Notes: a model not told the origin generated them from the letters alone. 64,000 bases of DNA from Rhizobium aethiopicum (GCF_014197535.1 NZ_JACIFV010000004.1:248001-312000), one strand, 5' to 3'. Shown: positions 54,988 through 64,000, counted from the first letter of the stretch. Program-made: numbers and translations.

Positions 54988-55089
54988 TGACCACACTTTG
55001 GCCAGACTCCGTTGCTTTTTGACAGCAATTGGAAAAATCTCCTGTTCGCGCCTCAAGGCGCGAAGAATCACTGGGACAGGACGATACAT

Positions 55090-56076
55090 ATGAAGAAACT
55101 TGTCGTGGCAGGCATGCTGTGCCTGGCGGCTATGACCGGGAGCGAACGAGCGGCCTATTCGGCCTCGTTCTTCGGGCTGCATCTCGGCGGCCGATCCGCG
55201 GAGCAGCAGCCGGCCCCGCCCGTCGTCAAGGTGCAGAGCGGAGACGCGGAAATCCGCGTGCAGCAGCTCGAAGAACAGATGCGGCAGTTGAACGGCCGGA
55301 TCGAGGAGATGAGCTTTCAGCTCCTGCAGATGCAGGAGACGATCCGCAAGCAGCAGGAAGACAATGAATTCCGCTTCCAGCAACTCGAAAAAACCGGTGC
55401 CGGCGGCGGCGCCAAGGCTCCCGTCAAGAAGAGCGAGACGGATGCTGCGCCGGCAGCGTCCGGCAGCGACGACGTCGCCAGGGTGATCCAAGCACCGCAG
55501 GGGGCCGAAACGGCTCCCTCCACCGATGTGCCTGATAATACCGGCCTCGGCCAGCCGCCGAAGCAGCTCGGCTCCATCGACTTCGATCAGAACGGCAATG
55601 CGATTGGCGGAAGCGTCGATAAAAACGCCACCATCGGCTCCGGCCCGATTCCCAATGCCAACAGCGGCACGCCGCAGCAGACGGCCTCGCTCGGGGGCGA
55701 GTCGGATCAGTACAAGTCAGCCTACGGCCACGTGCTGTCAGGCGATTACGGCACGGCCGAGCAGGAGTTCAACCAGTACATCGCTCGTTACCCGAGCAGT
55801 GCACGGGCGGCGGACGCCAATTTCTGGCTCGGCGAAGCGCTCTATTCGCAGGGCAAATACAATGAGGCGGCCAAGACTTTCCTCAACGCGCATCAGAAAT
55901 ACGGCAGTTCGGAAAAGGCGCCGGAAATGCTGCTGAAGCTCGGCATGTCGCTTGCGGCCCTCGACAATAAAGAGACGGCCTGCGCGACCCTGCGTGAAGT
56001 CTCGAAGCGTTACCCGAAGGCGTCACGCGCCGTCATAAGCAAGGTTGCGAGCGAACAGAAACGCCTCGCCTGCTGA
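55090..56076 (+). CDS. cpoB: CpoB/YbgF, Tol-Pal-associated TPR protein
   Basis: 328 residues from MKKLVVAGMLCLAAMTGSERAAYS, a signal peptide. A coiled coil (residues about 50-110, VQQLEEQMRQLNGRIEEM...LQMQETIRKQQEDN) is followed by a low-complexity linker and three C-terminal TPR repeats (about 215-320: YKSAYGHVLSGDYGTAEQEFNQYI and ADANFWLGEALYSQGKYNEAAK). In E. coli it couples Tol-Pal to PBP1B peptidoglycan synthesis. It is followed by tilS 11 bases later. Confidence 0.93.
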   Translation: MKKLVVAGMLCLAAMTGSERAAYSASFFGLHLGGRSAEQQPAPPVVKVQSGDAEIRVQQLEEQMRQLNGRIEEMSFQLLQMQETIRKQQEDNEFRFQQLEKTGAGGGAKAPVKKSETDAAPAASGSDDVARVIQAPQGAETAPSTDVPDNTGLGQPPKQLGSIDFDQNGNAIGGSVDKNATIGSGPIPNANSGTPQQTASLGGESDQYKSAYGHVLSGDYGTAEQEFNQYIARYPSSARAADANFWLGEALYSQGKYNEAAKTFLNAHQKYGSSEKAPEMLLKLGMSLAALDNKETACATLREVSKRYPKASRAVISKVASEQKRLAC

Positions 56077-56087
56077 GGTCTCCCGGA

Positions 56088-57551
56088 ATGTCTCCGGAAG
56101 CCGCATCGCCTCAACAGGCGATCCGCCAGTTTCTCGCAGCGCTTCGAAGTCCTGCGCGTATTCTCGTCGCGATCTCGGGCGGCAGCGATTCCACCGGCCT
56201 GCTTCTCCTCCTCGATGAAGCCATAAAGGCCGCGCCCCATCCTGGAATTTCCCTTTGTGCCGCGACCATCGACCACGCGTTGCGCGCCGGCTCCGCAGAC
56301 GAGGCGCGAGAGGTCGCAGCTCTCTGTGCATCCCTCGGCATTCACCATATGATCGCTAGATGGCAGGGCGAAAAGCCGAAAACCGGCATCATGGCCGCGG
56401 CCCGTGAGGCCCGTTACGGCCTTCTGGCCGAGGCAGCCGAAGCGCTCGACGCCAATCTCATCGTCACCGGTCATACGCTGGACGACCAGCGCGAAACGCT
56501 TGCAATGCGTGGCATGCGAACGGAGCAGGTTTCGACCGGTATTGCCGATGCCGTGCTTTTCGACCGGCGATTCTGGATTTTGCGCCCATTTCTATTTTCC
56601 ACACGCCCGGATATCCGCGCTTTCCTGCGGGCGGGGGGCGTGCGGTGGATCGACGATCCGAGCAATGAGGATATCAAATACGAGCGTGTGCGGATGCGCC
56701 GGCAGCTATCTGCCGATCCTGCGGCGGAGACGGATATTCGCGCAGCCTGGGAAGAGCGGCTCGCTCTGTCGTCTCGAGCCGCCGAATGGCTGGATCCTCA
56801 TTTCCAGCTTCACGGCGGCGTGCTTGGGCAGGTGATGCCCGAGGGATTGCGGCAGGACCGTGCGGTCCTCGACTATACGCTCGGCCGTCTGACGGCGGTG
56901 TTCGGCGGGCAGCCGTTCGTGCCGGGCAGCGTGCAAATGGACCGTATTCTCGCATTCGCCGCCGGCAGCGGGTCGGGACGGATGACCGCCGGCAGAGTGG
57001 TGTTCGATCTCAGGCGCGACGGGCTTTATCTGGCACGGGAAAACCGGGGGATGGTGCCGCTGGTATTGCGGCCGGGGGAGGCTGGGGTTTGGGACGGGAG
57101 ATTTCAGGTGCGCAATGGGTCAGCGATCTCGATTGCAATCGAATCCGCCGCTACCCACTCTCCCTCATTCCTGTGCTTGTCACAGGAATCCAGCGCGCCC
57201 AAGTCCTTGGGCGCGGAAGACTCTCTTCCGCCGCACATGGAGTCATTCACCGCGCGGACGCGCGGTGGCTGGATTCCTGTGACAAGCACAGGAATGAGGG
57301 AGCGTCATTTTGGGCACCTGCCGAAGGCGGCATGGAAACGCGCAATCGCGTCGGCGCCTGCCTTATCCTCAGATGGAGCCTATTTATCTCCAGAATCCGC
57401 TTCAATGGTTGAACTGGTGCCCTATTTCGCACCCTTCGACCGCTTTTTGACACGATTTGATTTCATCTTTGCCGACAGGCTATCGGCGGTTTTCGCGAAG
57501 GCGCCCTATGCGGGACCGCCTTTAAGAAGTATTGACGGAAAAACCATCTGA
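56088..57551 (+). CDS. tilS: tRNA(Ile)-lysidine synthase TilS carrying an in-frame palindromic repeat
   Basis: 487 residues. The PP-loop SGGSDS is at residues 30-35 (ILVAISGGSDSTGLLLL), with VTGHTLDDQRETLAMR and RWIDDPSNEDIKYERVRMRR further on, all diagnostic of TilS. It converts cytidine-34 of the tRNA-Ile2 anticodon to lysidine, an essential step for decoding AUA. Residues about 358-406 are encoded by a 143-base palindromic element (57161-57303) that reads through without a stop, adding about 48 residues beyond the core domains. TilS proteins of relatives lack this stretch as far as I recall. The catalytic half is untouched. Confidence 0.92.
   Translation: MSPEAASPQQAIRQFLAALRSPARILVAISGGSDSTGLLLLLDEAIKAAPHPGISLCAATIDHALRAGSADEAREVAALCASLGIHHMIARWQGEKPKTGIMAAAREARYGLLAEAAEALDANLIVTGHTLDDQRETLAMRGMRTEQVSTGIADAVLFDRRFWILRPFLFSTRPDIRAFLRAGGVRWIDDPSNEDIKYERVRMRRQLSADPAAETDIRAAWEERLALSSRAAEWLDPHFQLHGGVLGQVMPEGLRQDRAVLDYTLGRLTAVFGGQPFVPGSVQMDRILAFAAGSGSGRMTAGRVVFDLRRDGLYLARENRGMVPLVLRPGEAGVWDGRFQVRNGSAISIAIESAATHSPSFLCLSQESSAPKSLGAEDSLPPHMESFTARTRGGWIPVTSTGMRERHFGHLPKAAWKRAIASAPALSSDGAYLSPESASMVELVPYFAPFDRFLTRFDFIFADRLSAVFAKAPYAGPPLRSIDGKTI
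57161..57303. repeat. Composite palindromic element inside tilS
   Basis: Perfect 35-bp terminal inverted repeats (57161-57195 and 57269-57303) begin CTCCCTCATTCCTGTGCTTG on the left. Inside are two more perfect hairpins, GCGCCCAAG-TC-CTTGGGCGC (57196-57215) and ACCGCGCG-GA-CGCGCGGT (57250-57267). The element is open in the tilS frame. It has the character of a mobile rhizobial intergenic palindrome that has landed in a coding region. Confidence 0.88.
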
Positions 57552-57564
57552 CTTGGGGGATTGC

Positions 57565-57593
57565 CTTGGCAATAGCGCGGCGCAACCCTATGT
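57565..57593 (+). promoter_or_regulatory. Candidate promoter of ftsH
   Basis: CTTGGC (57565-57570) and CTATGT (57588-57593), spaced 17 bases, resemble the alphaproteobacterial CTTGAC-N17-CTATAT consensus and also a heat-shock-type CTTG...CCCTAT. It lies about 55 bases before the ftsH ATG. Confidence 0.4.
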
Positions 57594-57648
57594 TAGAACC
57601 TAATAAGACGGTCGCCATGAGGCGGCTGTTGCAGTGCTGGGGAGTTCA

Positions 57649-59580
57649 ATGAACCCTAACTTACGTAATTTCGCATTGTGGGCGATCATCGCGCTTCTGC
57701 TGATCGCCCTTTTCAGCATGTTTCAGACGGCGCCGGCGCAGACGGGCTCCCGCGATATCCCTTATTCGCAGTTTCTGCGTGAGGTTGATGCGGGTCGTGT
57801 GAAGGAAGTCGTGGTCACGGGCAACCGTGTCTCCGGAAGCTATGTTGAAAATGGCTCCACCTTCCAGACCTATTCGCCTGTCATCGACGACAGCCTGCTC
57901 GATCGCCTGCAGCAGAAGAATGTGCTGGTTTCCGCCCGTCCAGAAACGGATGGTTCTTCGGGTTTTTTGAGCTATCTCGGCACGCTGTTGCCGATGCTTC
58001 TCATTCTCGGCGTCTGGCTGTTTTTCATGCGGCAGATGCAGGGCGGCTCCCGCGGCGCGATGGGTTTCGGCAAGTCCAAGGCCAAGCTGCTGACGGAAGC
58101 GCATGGCCGCGTGACCTTTGAAGACGTCGCGGGCGTCGACGAGGCCAAGCAGGATCTCGAGGAAATCGTCGAATTCCTGCGTGATCCGCAGAAGTTCCAG
58201 CGTCTCGGCGGCAAGATCCCGCGCGGTGTGCTACTGGTCGGCCCTCCGGGCACCGGTAAGACGCTGCTCGCCCGCTCGGTCGCCGGCGAAGCCAACGTGC
58301 CCTTCTTCACCATTTCCGGTTCCGACTTCGTCGAAATGTTCGTCGGTGTCGGTGCAAGCCGTGTGCGCGATATGTTCGAGCAGGCGAAGAAGAATGCGCC
58401 CTGCATCATCTTCATCGACGAAATCGATGCCGTCGGCCGCCATCGCGGCGCCGGTCTCGGCGGCGGCAATGACGAACGCGAGCAGACGCTGAACCAGTTG
58501 CTGGTCGAAATGGATGGCTTCGAGGCGAATGAGGGCGTGATCCTGATCGCCGCCACCAACCGCCCTGACGTTCTCGATCCCGCATTGCTGCGTCCCGGCC
58601 GTTTCGACCGGCAGGTCGTGGTGCCGAACCCCGATATCGTCGGCCGTGAGCGCATCCTCAAGGTGCATGCCCGCAACGTTCCGCTGGCCCCGAACGTCGA
58701 TCTCAAGGTTCTCGCCCGCGGCACGCCCGGGTTCTCCGGCGCCGATCTGATGAACCTCGTCAACGAAGCCGCTCTCATGGCTGCCCGCCGCAACAAGCGC
58801 GTCGTCACCATGCAGGAGTTCGAGGACGCCAAGGACAAGATCATGATGGGCGCCGAGCGCCGTTCCTCGGCAATGACCGAAGCGGAGAAGAAGCTCACCG
58901 CCTATCACGAGGCCGGCCACGCCATCACCGCGCTCAACGTCGCCGTTGCCGATCCGCTGCACAAGGCGACGATCATTCCGCGCGGCCGTGCACTCGGCAT
59001 GGTCATGCAGCTTCCCGAGGGCGACCGCTACTCGATGAGCTACAAGTGGATGGTTTCACGCCTCTGCATCATGATGGGCGGCCGCGTCGCCGAAGAACTT
59101 ACCTTCGGCAAGGAGAACATCACATCGGGTGCCTCCTCGGACATCGAGCAGGCCACCAAGCTTGCCCGCGCCATGGTGACGCAATGGGGCTTCTCCGACC
59201 AGCTTGGTCAGGTCGCCTATGGCGAGAATCAGCAGGAAGTCTTCCTCGGCCACTCGGTTTCGCAGTCGAAGAATGTTTCGGAGGCGACCGCGCAGAAGAT
59301 CGACAACGAAGTGCGCCGCCTGATCGACGAAGCCTACACGCAGGCCCGAACGATCCTGACGGAAAAGCACGACGAATTCGTCGCCCTCGCCGAAGGCCTG
59401 CTCGAATACGAGACCTTGACCGGTGAGGAGATCAAGGCCCTGATCCGCGGCGAGAAGCCTTCCCGCGATCTCGGCGACGATTCGCCGCCGAGCCGTGGAT
59501 CGGCCGTTCCGAAGGCCGGCGTGCGGCCTGCCACCAAGGGTGATGAGCCCGAAGCCGGTCTCGAACCGCAGCCGCATTGA
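57649..59580 (+). CDS. ftsH: ATP-dependent zinc metalloprotease FtsH
   Basis: 643 residues from [18 protein letters not shown], with GGGGAG in front; a start 15 bases earlier is less likely. Two membrane helices (about 8-26 and 110-132) flank a periplasmic domain. The AAA domain has Walker A GPPGTGKT at residues 198-205, and the zinc site HEAGH begins at residue 420. The second region of homology and C-terminal coiled region are complete. It degrades misfolded membrane proteins and selected regulators. Confidence 0.97.
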   Translation: MNPNLRNFALWAIIALLLIALFSMFQTAPAQTGSRDIPYSQFLREVDAGRVKEVVVTGNRVSGSYVENGSTFQTYSPVIDDSLLDRLQQKNVLVSARPETDGSSGFLSYLGTLLPMLLILGVWLFFMRQMQGGSRGAMGFGKSKAKLLTEAHGRVTFEDVAGVDEAKQDLEEIVEFLRDPQKFQRLGGKIPRGVLLVGPPGTGKTLLARSVAGEANVPFFTISGSDFVEMFVGVGASRVRDMFEQAKKNAPCIIFIDEIDAVGRHRGAGLGGGNDEREQTLNQLLVEMDGFEANEGVILIAATNRPDVLDPALLRPGRFDRQVVVPNPDIVGRERILKVHARNVPLAPNVDLKVLARGTPGFSGADLMNLVNEAALMAARRNKRVVTMQEFEDAKDKIMMGAERRSSAMTEAEKKLTAYHEAGHAITALNVAVADPLHKATIIPRGRALGMVMQLPEGDRYSMSYKWMVSRLCIMMGGRVAEELTFGKENITSGASSDIEQATKLARAMVTQWGFSDQLGQVAYGENQQEVFLGHSVSQSKNVSEATAQKIDNEVRRLIDEAYTQARTILTEKHDEFVALAEGLLEYETLTGEEIKALIRGEKPSRDLGDDSPPSRGSAVPKAGVRPATKGDEPEAGLEPQPH

Positions 59581-59602
59581 TCTGCGCGACAATCTCGAAA
59601 AC

Positions 59603-59640
59603 AGGCCGGATTTCCGCTATGGGAGATCCGGCCTTTTTCA
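59603..59640 (+). terminator. Terminator after ftsH
   Basis: The stem AGGCCGGA/TCCGGCCT (59603-59610 and 59627-59634) is followed by TTTTTCA. It is a rho-independent terminator between ftsH and glmM. Confidence 0.75.
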
Positions 59641-59821
59641 TTGGTAACGGGATATAATCATTTTTCTCGCTAATTTACGTGCCGATTGCCGCAATTTGTG
59701 GCATTCCGCTGAAGAGAAGCAAGCATGAATCACGCTCCTGGACTGATGACAATCCACTGAAGCCGGATTTGCTTGGAAAGATGCGCTGCCTTGAATGGCG
59801 CGCCAAAGTGCAGGAGTGCAG

Positions 59822-61174
59822 ATGAAAAGACGCTATTTCGGTACGGACGGTATTCGCGGTCAATCCAACGTCTTCCCGATGACGCCGGATCTTGCCATGC
59901 GGGTCGGCATCGCCGCCGGCACGATCTTCCGCCGGGGCAACCACCGTCATCGCGTCGTCATCGGCAAGGATACGCGCCTTTCCGGCTATATGCTCGAGAA
60001 CGCCATGGTGGCGGGCTTCACGGCTGCGGGCCTCGACGCTTTCATTCTCGGCCCGATCCCGACGCCCGCCGTCGCCATGCTGACGCGTTCGCTGCGCTGC
60101 GATATCGGCGTGATGATCTCCGCTTCGCACAATCCTTATGAAGATAACGGCATCAAGCTTTTCGGTCCCGACGGCTACAAGCTGTCGGACGACATCGAGG
60201 CCGAGATCGAGGACCTGCTCGAAAAGGACCTGAACGCGCAGCTCGCCAAATCCGACGATATCGGCCGGGCCAAGCGCGTCGACGGCGTGCATGACCGCTA
60301 TATCGAACATGCCAAGCGCACGCTGCCGCGCGACGTGACGCTGCAGGGGCTAAGGGTCGCGATCGATTGCGCCAACGGTGCTGCCTACAAGGTGGCGCCC
60401 GCCGTGCTCTGGGAGCTTGGCGCCGATGTCGTGACGATCGGCAACGAGCCGAACGGCACCAACATCAATCTCAATTGCGGCTCCACCAGCCCCGTCGCAT
60501 TGCAGAAGAAAGTCGATGAGGTTCGCGCCGATATCGGCATCGCGCTCGACGGCGACGCGGACCGCGTCATCATTATCGACGAGAACGGCTCGATCGTCGA
60601 CGGCGACCAGCTGATGGCCGTCATCGCCGAGAGCTGGGCCGAGAGCCAGCAGCTGCGCGGCAACGGCATCGTGGCCACGGTCATGTCCAATCTCGGCCTC
60701 GAACGTTTCCTCGACGAACGCGGCATGGCGCTTGCCCGCACAAAGGTCGGCGACCGCTACGTCGTCGAGCATATGCGCCAGCACAATTACAATGTCGGCG
60801 GCGAGCAATCGGGCCACATCGTGCTTTCGGATTACGGGACGACGGGCGACGGTCTGGTCGCGGCGCTGCAGATCCTTGCCGCGGTCAAGCGCACCGGCCG
60901 CACCGTCAGCGAAGTCTGCCGCCGCTTCGAGCCGGTGCCGCAGCTCCTGCGCAATGTCCGCATCAGCGGCGGCAAGCCGCTGGAGGATATTCAGGTGCAG
61001 AAGGCGATCGCCGATGCCGAAGCCGAGCTCGCCAAAAATGGCCGTCTCGTCATTCGCCCCTCGGGCACCGAGCCGCTGATCCGCGTCATGGCCGAGGGCG
61101 ACGACCGCGCCCAGATCGAGCGCATCGTCAACGAGCTGATCGGCACGATCTCGAATGTCCGGACCGCTGCCTGA
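59822..61174 (+). CDS. glmM: Phosphoglucosamine mutase
   Basis: 450 residues from [16 protein letters not shown], with CAGGAG upstream; an ATG 27 bases earlier has no site. The catalytic phosphoserine lies at Ser102 in [14 protein letters not shown], the metal-binding loop is [14 protein letters not shown] near residue 245, and the sugar loop is [33 protein letters not shown] near the end binds phosphate. It interconverts glucosamine-6-P and glucosamine-1-P for peptidoglycan and LPS precursors. Confidence 0.97.
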   Translation: MKRRYFGTDGIRGQSNVFPMTPDLAMRVGIAAGTIFRRGNHRHRVVIGKDTRLSGYMLENAMVAGFTAAGLDAFILGPIPTPAVAMLTRSLRCDIGVMISASHNPYEDNGIKLFGPDGYKLSDDIEAEIEDLLEKDLNAQLAKSDDIGRAKRVDGVHDRYIEHAKRTLPRDVTLQGLRVAIDCANGAAYKVAPAVLWELGADVVTIGNEPNGTNINLNCGSTSPVALQKKVDEVRADIGIALDGDADRVIIIDENGSIVDGDQLMAVIAESWAESQQLRGNGIVATVMSNLGLERFLDERGMALARTKVGDRYVVEHMRQHNYNVGGEQSGHIVLSDYGTTGDGLVAALQILAAVKRTGRTVSEVCRRFEPVPQLLRNVRISGGKPLEDIQVQKAIADAEAELAKNGRLVIRPSGTEPLIRVMAEGDDRAQIERIVNELIGTISNVRTAA

Positions 61175-61195
61175 TTCTGCGAGAACAGACAATGA

Positions 61196-61229
61196 AAAGG
61201 CCGGTGCGTGAGCGCCGGCTTTTTTTGTT
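61196..61229 (+). terminator. Terminator after glmM
   Basis: The stem GCCGG...CCGGC around a GTGCGTGAG-like loop is followed by TTTTTTTG, 25 bases beyond the stop. Confidence 0.7.
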
Positions 61230-61332
61230 GCGCACGTGAGTGGTATGTATCTCTGCTCAAACCATTTCACGAAGCAGTCGATCTTCTGTTTCATGCGACT
61301 GAGATGCTTGAAATCGAAGTAAACAAGCGTGG

Positions 61333-61348
61333 TTAAGCAGCTTTTAAC
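61333..61348. promoter_or_regulatory. CtrA-like box upstream of the porin-family gene
   Basis: The sequence reads TTAA-GCAGCTT-TTAAC, an exact CtrA core, 84 bases before the start codon of the outer-membrane protein gene. Confidence 0.55.
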
Positions 61349-61431
61349 GTTTCCAATTCATTATCCATGCAAAGCGTATCAGATTGGCAGCGACTGAGCT
61401 GCCGACGCAACGGGATTTTGGAGTGAAATCC

Positions 61432-62268
61432 ATGAAAAGAAGCTTGTCCGGCATCTTCGCCGCATTCTTGATAGCGACAAATGCCTATTCTGCGGATCTC
61501 GCCCCTGCCGAACCCATTCCGGAGCAGCCGCCGGAGGTGACCGTCAGCGAAGCGACCGGCTGGTATCTGCGCGGCGATGTCGGTTATGCCTTCACAGATC
61601 TGCGCGGCGCGCGCTATTTCCAGGGCAGCAACGCCACGGAGGTTGATTTCGACGACGCCGATCTCGACGACGCATGGACCGTTGGCGGTGGTGTCGGTTA
61701 TCAGATCAACAGCTATCTGCGCACCGATCTGACCTTCGACTATCTCACCCAGGCGGATTTCAAGGGCTCGACATCCGGGCAGTGCGGCTTCCCGCTGGTG
61801 GATTGCACCTCGCGCGACCGCTCTTCGCTGACCGCCTATACGCTGCTGGCCAACGCCTATGTCGATCTCGGCACCTACGGCTATGTGACGCCGTATGTCG
61901 GCGCCGGTATCGGCGGTTCCTACGTCAAATGGAAAAACCTGCGCAACGTCGCCTGCGCCGATGACGGCAGCTTCTGCGACGATGAGGTCACCCATGGCGG
62001 CAAGGGCAACTGGCGCTTCACCTACGCGCTCATGGCCGGCGCCTCGGTCGACGTGACCTGCAACTTCAAGGCCGATGTCGGCTACCGATACCTGCATATC
62101 GATGGCGGCAACATGTTCGGCTATGCCGAAAATGGCGGTCCGGGCCGCGACAAGGGCCTCAGCGCCCATGAAGTCCGCGTCGGTGGCCGCTACCTCTTCG
62201 GCGGATGCGCCCAGGCGAGCTACGAACCGCCGCCGGAAATCCCGCTGCAGCAGCCGGTCTACAAGTAA
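61432..62268 (+). CDS. Outer-membrane beta-barrel protein (Omp25/Omp31-like)
   Basis: 278 residues from MKRSLSGIFAAFLIATNAYSADL, with TTTTGGAG in front. The signal peptide is cleaved near AYSA-DL. The rest alternates aromatic and polar residues in barrel-strand fashion (GWYLRGDVGYAFTDLRG, WTVGGGVGYQINSYLRTDLTFDY, YVTPYVGAGIGGSYVKW and ADVGYRYLHIDGG) and ends on a strand near VGGRYLFGG. The extension after it is proline-rich. Two cysteine pairs lie in external loops. Homologues include Brucella Omp25/31-like proteins and RopB-like proteins. A CtrA-like box is upstream. Confidence 0.88.
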   Translation: MKRSLSGIFAAFLIATNAYSADLAPAEPIPEQPPEVTVSEATGWYLRGDVGYAFTDLRGARYFQGSNATEVDFDDADLDDAWTVGGGVGYQINSYLRTDLTFDYLTQADFKGSTSGQCGFPLVDCTSRDRSSLTAYTLLANAYVDLGTYGYVTPYVGAGIGGSYVKWKNLRNVACADDGSFCDDEVTHGGKGNWRFTYALMAGASVDVTCNFKADVGYRYLHIDGGNMFGYAENGGPGRDKGLSAHEVRVGGRYLFGGCAQASYEPPPEIPLQQPVYK

Positions 62269-62289
62269 ATCCAATCTCTTGCATCAGAA

Positions 62290-62316
62290 AGCCGTCCGAC
62301 ATCCGGACGGCTTTTT
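62290..62316 (+). terminator. Terminator after the porin-family gene
   Basis: The stem GCCGTCCG/CGGACGGC (62291-62298 and 62303-62310) with a short loop is followed by TTTTTT, about 22 bases after the stop. Confidence 0.85.
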
Positions 62317-62412
62317 TCATTTTGACGAGCTCTCTGCGTCAAAATATCTTCCGCTTGCGACATTTCGATCTTGACTGTGAAGCCTCCGATCCATACACAC
62401 AGCGGCGGGACA

Positions 62413-62454
62413 CCCTTCCCCAACGAAGGGCTTTCTATCTGAGAGGATAGCATC
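62413..62454 (+). promoter_or_regulatory. serC leader RNA motif with ribosome-binding site in a hairpin
   Basis: Two consecutive hairpins sit directly before serC: CCCTT/AAGGG (62413-62417 with 62426-62430) and CTATC-TGAGAG-GATAG (62435-62450). The GAGAGGA ribosome-binding site lies in the loop and 3' arm of the second hairpin, four bases before the ATG. This position and shape agree with the serC motif described upstream of serC in Alphaproteobacteria. Its regulatory mechanism is not established. Confidence 0.65.
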
Positions 62455-63633
62455 ATGGCGAAGACCGCAAAGCCGGACATCCGTCCGCACAATACCCATT
62501 TTTCTTCTGGCCCCTGCTCGAAGCGCCCCGGTTGGTCGCTCGAGGCCCTTTCCGACGCGGCCCTCGGCCGTTCGCACCGCGCGAAGGTCGGCAAGGCCAA
62601 GCTCAAGCAGGCCATCGACCTTACCCGTGAAATTCTCGAAGTGCCGGCGGATTACCGCATCGGCATCGTGCCGGCTTCCGACACCGGCGCCGTCGAAATG
62701 GCGCTCTGGTCGCTGCTCGGCGAACGCGGTGTCGACATGCTCGCCTGGGAAAGCTTCGGCGCCGGCTGGGTCACCGACGTGGTCAAGCAGTTGAAGCTCA
62801 AGGATGTGCGCAAGCTCGAAGCGGGTTACGGCGAGCTTCCCGATCTTTCCGCCGTCGATTTCGACCGCGACGTCGTCTTCACCTGGAACGGCACGACCTC
62901 GGGCGTGCGCGTGCCGAATGCCGATTTCATTCCTGCCGACCGCAAGGGTCTGACGATCTGCGACGCCACCTCGGCCGCATTCGCGCAGGAACTCGATTTC
63001 GCCAAGCTCGATGTCGTCACCTTCTCCTGGCAGAAGGTGTTGGGCGGCGAGGGTGCCCACGGCGTCATCATTCTCTCGCCGCGTGCTGTCGAGCGTCTTA
63101 CCACCTATACGCCGGCCTGGCCGCTGCCGAAGATCTTCCGCATGACCTCGGGCGGCAAGCTGACGGAAGGCATCTTCCAGGGGGAGACGATCAACACGCC
63201 GTCGATGCTCTGCGTCGAAGACTATATCGATGCGCTGCTCTGGGCCAAGGAGCTCGGCGGTCTCCAGACGCTGATCACTCGTGCCGATGCCAATGCCAAG
63301 GTCATCCACGATTTCGTCGCGGCAAACGACTGGATCGCCAATCTCGCCGTCAAGGCGGAAACGGCCTCCAATACCTCCGTCTGCCTGAAGATCGTCGACA
63401 AGGACATCGCGGCTCTCGACGACGACGGCCAGGCGAATTTCGCCAAGGGCCTCGTCGGCCTGCTGGAAAAGGAAGGCGTCGCCTATGACATCGGCCATTA
63501 CCGCGACGCGCCGTCGGGCCTGCGCATCTGGGCCGGCGCCACGATCGAGGCATCCGACATGCAGAAGCTGATGCCCTGGCTTTCATGGGCCTTCGAAACT
63601 CAGAAGGCGCAGCTCGCTCAGGCAGCCGCTTGA
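62455..63633 (+). CDS. serC: Phosphoserine aminotransferase
   Basis: 392 residues of the class V aminotransferase fold. [19 protein letters not shown] is the expected N-terminus, the pyridoxal phosphate lysine is Lys194 in [15 protein letters not shown], and [19 protein letters not shown] binds the cofactor phosphate. It makes phosphoserine from 3-phosphohydroxypyruvate. The next gene begins 85 bases later and encodes SerA, so the pair covers two steps of serine biosynthesis. An unusual leader lies just upstream. Confidence 0.96.
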   Translation: MAKTAKPDIRPHNTHFSSGPCSKRPGWSLEALSDAALGRSHRAKVGKAKLKQAIDLTREILEVPADYRIGIVPASDTGAVEMALWSLLGERGVDMLAWESFGAGWVTDVVKQLKLKDVRKLEAGYGELPDLSAVDFDRDVVFTWNGTTSGVRVPNADFIPADRKGLTICDATSAAFAQELDFAKLDVVTFSWQKVLGGEGAHGVIILSPRAVERLTTYTPAWPLPKIFRMTSGGKLTEGIFQGETINTPSMLCVEDYIDALLWAKELGGLQTLITRADANAKVIHDFVAANDWIANLAVKAETASNTSVCLKIVDKDIAALDDDGQANFAKGLVGLLEKEGVAYDIGHYRDAPSGLRIWAGATIEASDMQKLMPWLSWAFETQKAQLAQAAA

Positions 63634-63718
63634 CGTGATCGCATCCGGCTCCGCCACGTCCGGCGGAGCCCAGCATTCCATTTTCACTCATCGCTGAACA
63701 CTTTTGAAGGAGGCCACA

Positions 63719-64000
63719 ATGGCACCTCGCGTTCTCGTATCCGACGAATTGTCGGAAACCGCCGTCCAGATCTTCCGCGACCGCGGCGTCGAAGTCGATT
63801 TCGAACCGCAGCTCGGCAAGGACAAGGACCGTCTGCTCGAAGTCATCGGCAAGTATGATGGTCTGGCCATCCGCTCCGCCACCAAGGTGACGGAAAAGAT
63901 CATCGAAGGGGCGAAGAACCTCAAGGTTGTCGGCCGCGCCGGCATCGGCGTCGACAATGTCGATATCCCGGCCGCCTCGCGCCGCGGCATCATCGTCATG
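63719..64000 (+). CDS. serA: D-3-phosphoglycerate dehydrogenase, N-terminal part
   Basis: The first 94 residues are present and the gene runs out of the window. It starts MAPRVLVSDELSETAVQIF with AAGGAGG about 7 bases before the ATG. The N-terminal substrate-binding domain is recognisable up to VVGRAGIGVDNVDIPAASRRGIIV, including the RAGIGVDNVD hinge typical of SerA. It oxidises 3-phosphoglycerate, the first step of serine synthesis, and is in the same direction as serC. Confidence 0.93.
   Translation, partial: MAPRVLVSDELSETAVQIFRDRGVEVDFEPQLGKDKDRLLEVIGKYDGLAIRSATKVTEKIIEGAKNLKVVGRAGIGVDNVDIPAASRRGIIVM

Noticed and set aside
57161-57303. Frameshift or pseudogenisation of tilS
   Set aside because: The element is open in frame and all TilS motifs before it and the C-terminal part after it stay in the same frame.
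1-64000. tRNA, rRNA, CRISPR or prophage features
   Set aside because: No cloverleaf, ribosomal segment, regularly spaced repeat array, integrase or phage structural gene was recognised on either strand.

Overview
The window is a chromosomal segment from a fast-growing rhizobium, most likely the Rhizobium leguminosarum/etli group. This rests on the high GC content, the lpiA-acvB pair, the sqdBDC sulfolipid genes, RIME-type intergenic palindromes, an RcdA-type DUF1465 gene with CtrA-like boxes, and the tol-pal/cpoB/tilS/ftsH/glmM order. No phage, transposase, CRISPR array, rRNA or tRNA gene was recognised. Almost all of it is core-genome sequence.

Layout. 0-10 kb: the end of a MotA/TolQ-like gene and its OmpA/MotB-like partner, an ECF42-type sigma factor with its DGPF partner, yegP-like, an orphan Bug binding protein, an ABC exporter, rpmE, an rcdA homologue, a DUF1192 gene, an MFS transporter and a 54-codon membrane protein that is easily missed. 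10-20 kb: phzF, a RIME pair, then a leftward central-carbon cluster (tkt, gap, two small genes, a K+/H+ antiporter, pgk, class I fba) with a large LacI-like operator ahead of fba. 20-34 kb: a DUF4164 gene, zapA and a 6S RNA candidate, a phytase-like esterase, an epimerase and XRE regulator, a divergent ArsR/SRPBCC pair with a visible operator, gnd, a large MscS channel, and the lpiA-acvB lysyl-phosphatidylglycerol operon. 33-38 kb: a leftward run ruvC-vapB-vapC-ruvA-ruvB-metallophosphoesterase-NUDIX-dinB, in which a toxin-antitoxin module sits inside the Holliday-junction operon and the NUDIX gene is frameshifted near its 3' end. 38-49 kb: a chemoreceptor, an LLM flavin oxidoreductase, yebC, a PPOX-family gene, an MBL-fold protein, ymdB, fau and sqdC-sqdD-sqdB. 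49-64 kb: ybgC-tolQ-tolR-tolA-(extra TolA-domain gene)-tolB-pal-cpoB-tilS-ftsH-glmM, an Omp25/31-like porin-family gene, then serC and the start of serA.

How the genes fit together. Cell-envelope functions dominate: Tol-Pal constriction, sulfolipid, lysyl-PG, porin, MscS and two PG-binding OmpA-domain proteins. Several sit beside cell-cycle elements (rcdA, zapA, CtrA-like TTAA-N7-TTAA boxes before rcdA, the porin gene and, imperfectly, tolQ). Central-carbon genes form the second theme.

The most unusual observations are a roughly 143-bp palindromic repeat carried in frame inside tilS, the vapBC pair within ruvCAB, a duplicated TolA C-terminal domain as a separate gene, a serC leader that places the ribosome-binding site in a hairpin loop, and gene-order evidence for a roughly 25-kb inversion between the 6S RNA and the sqd/ybgC region. 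All functional calls come from reading the sequence and recalled family knowledge; no database search was run.
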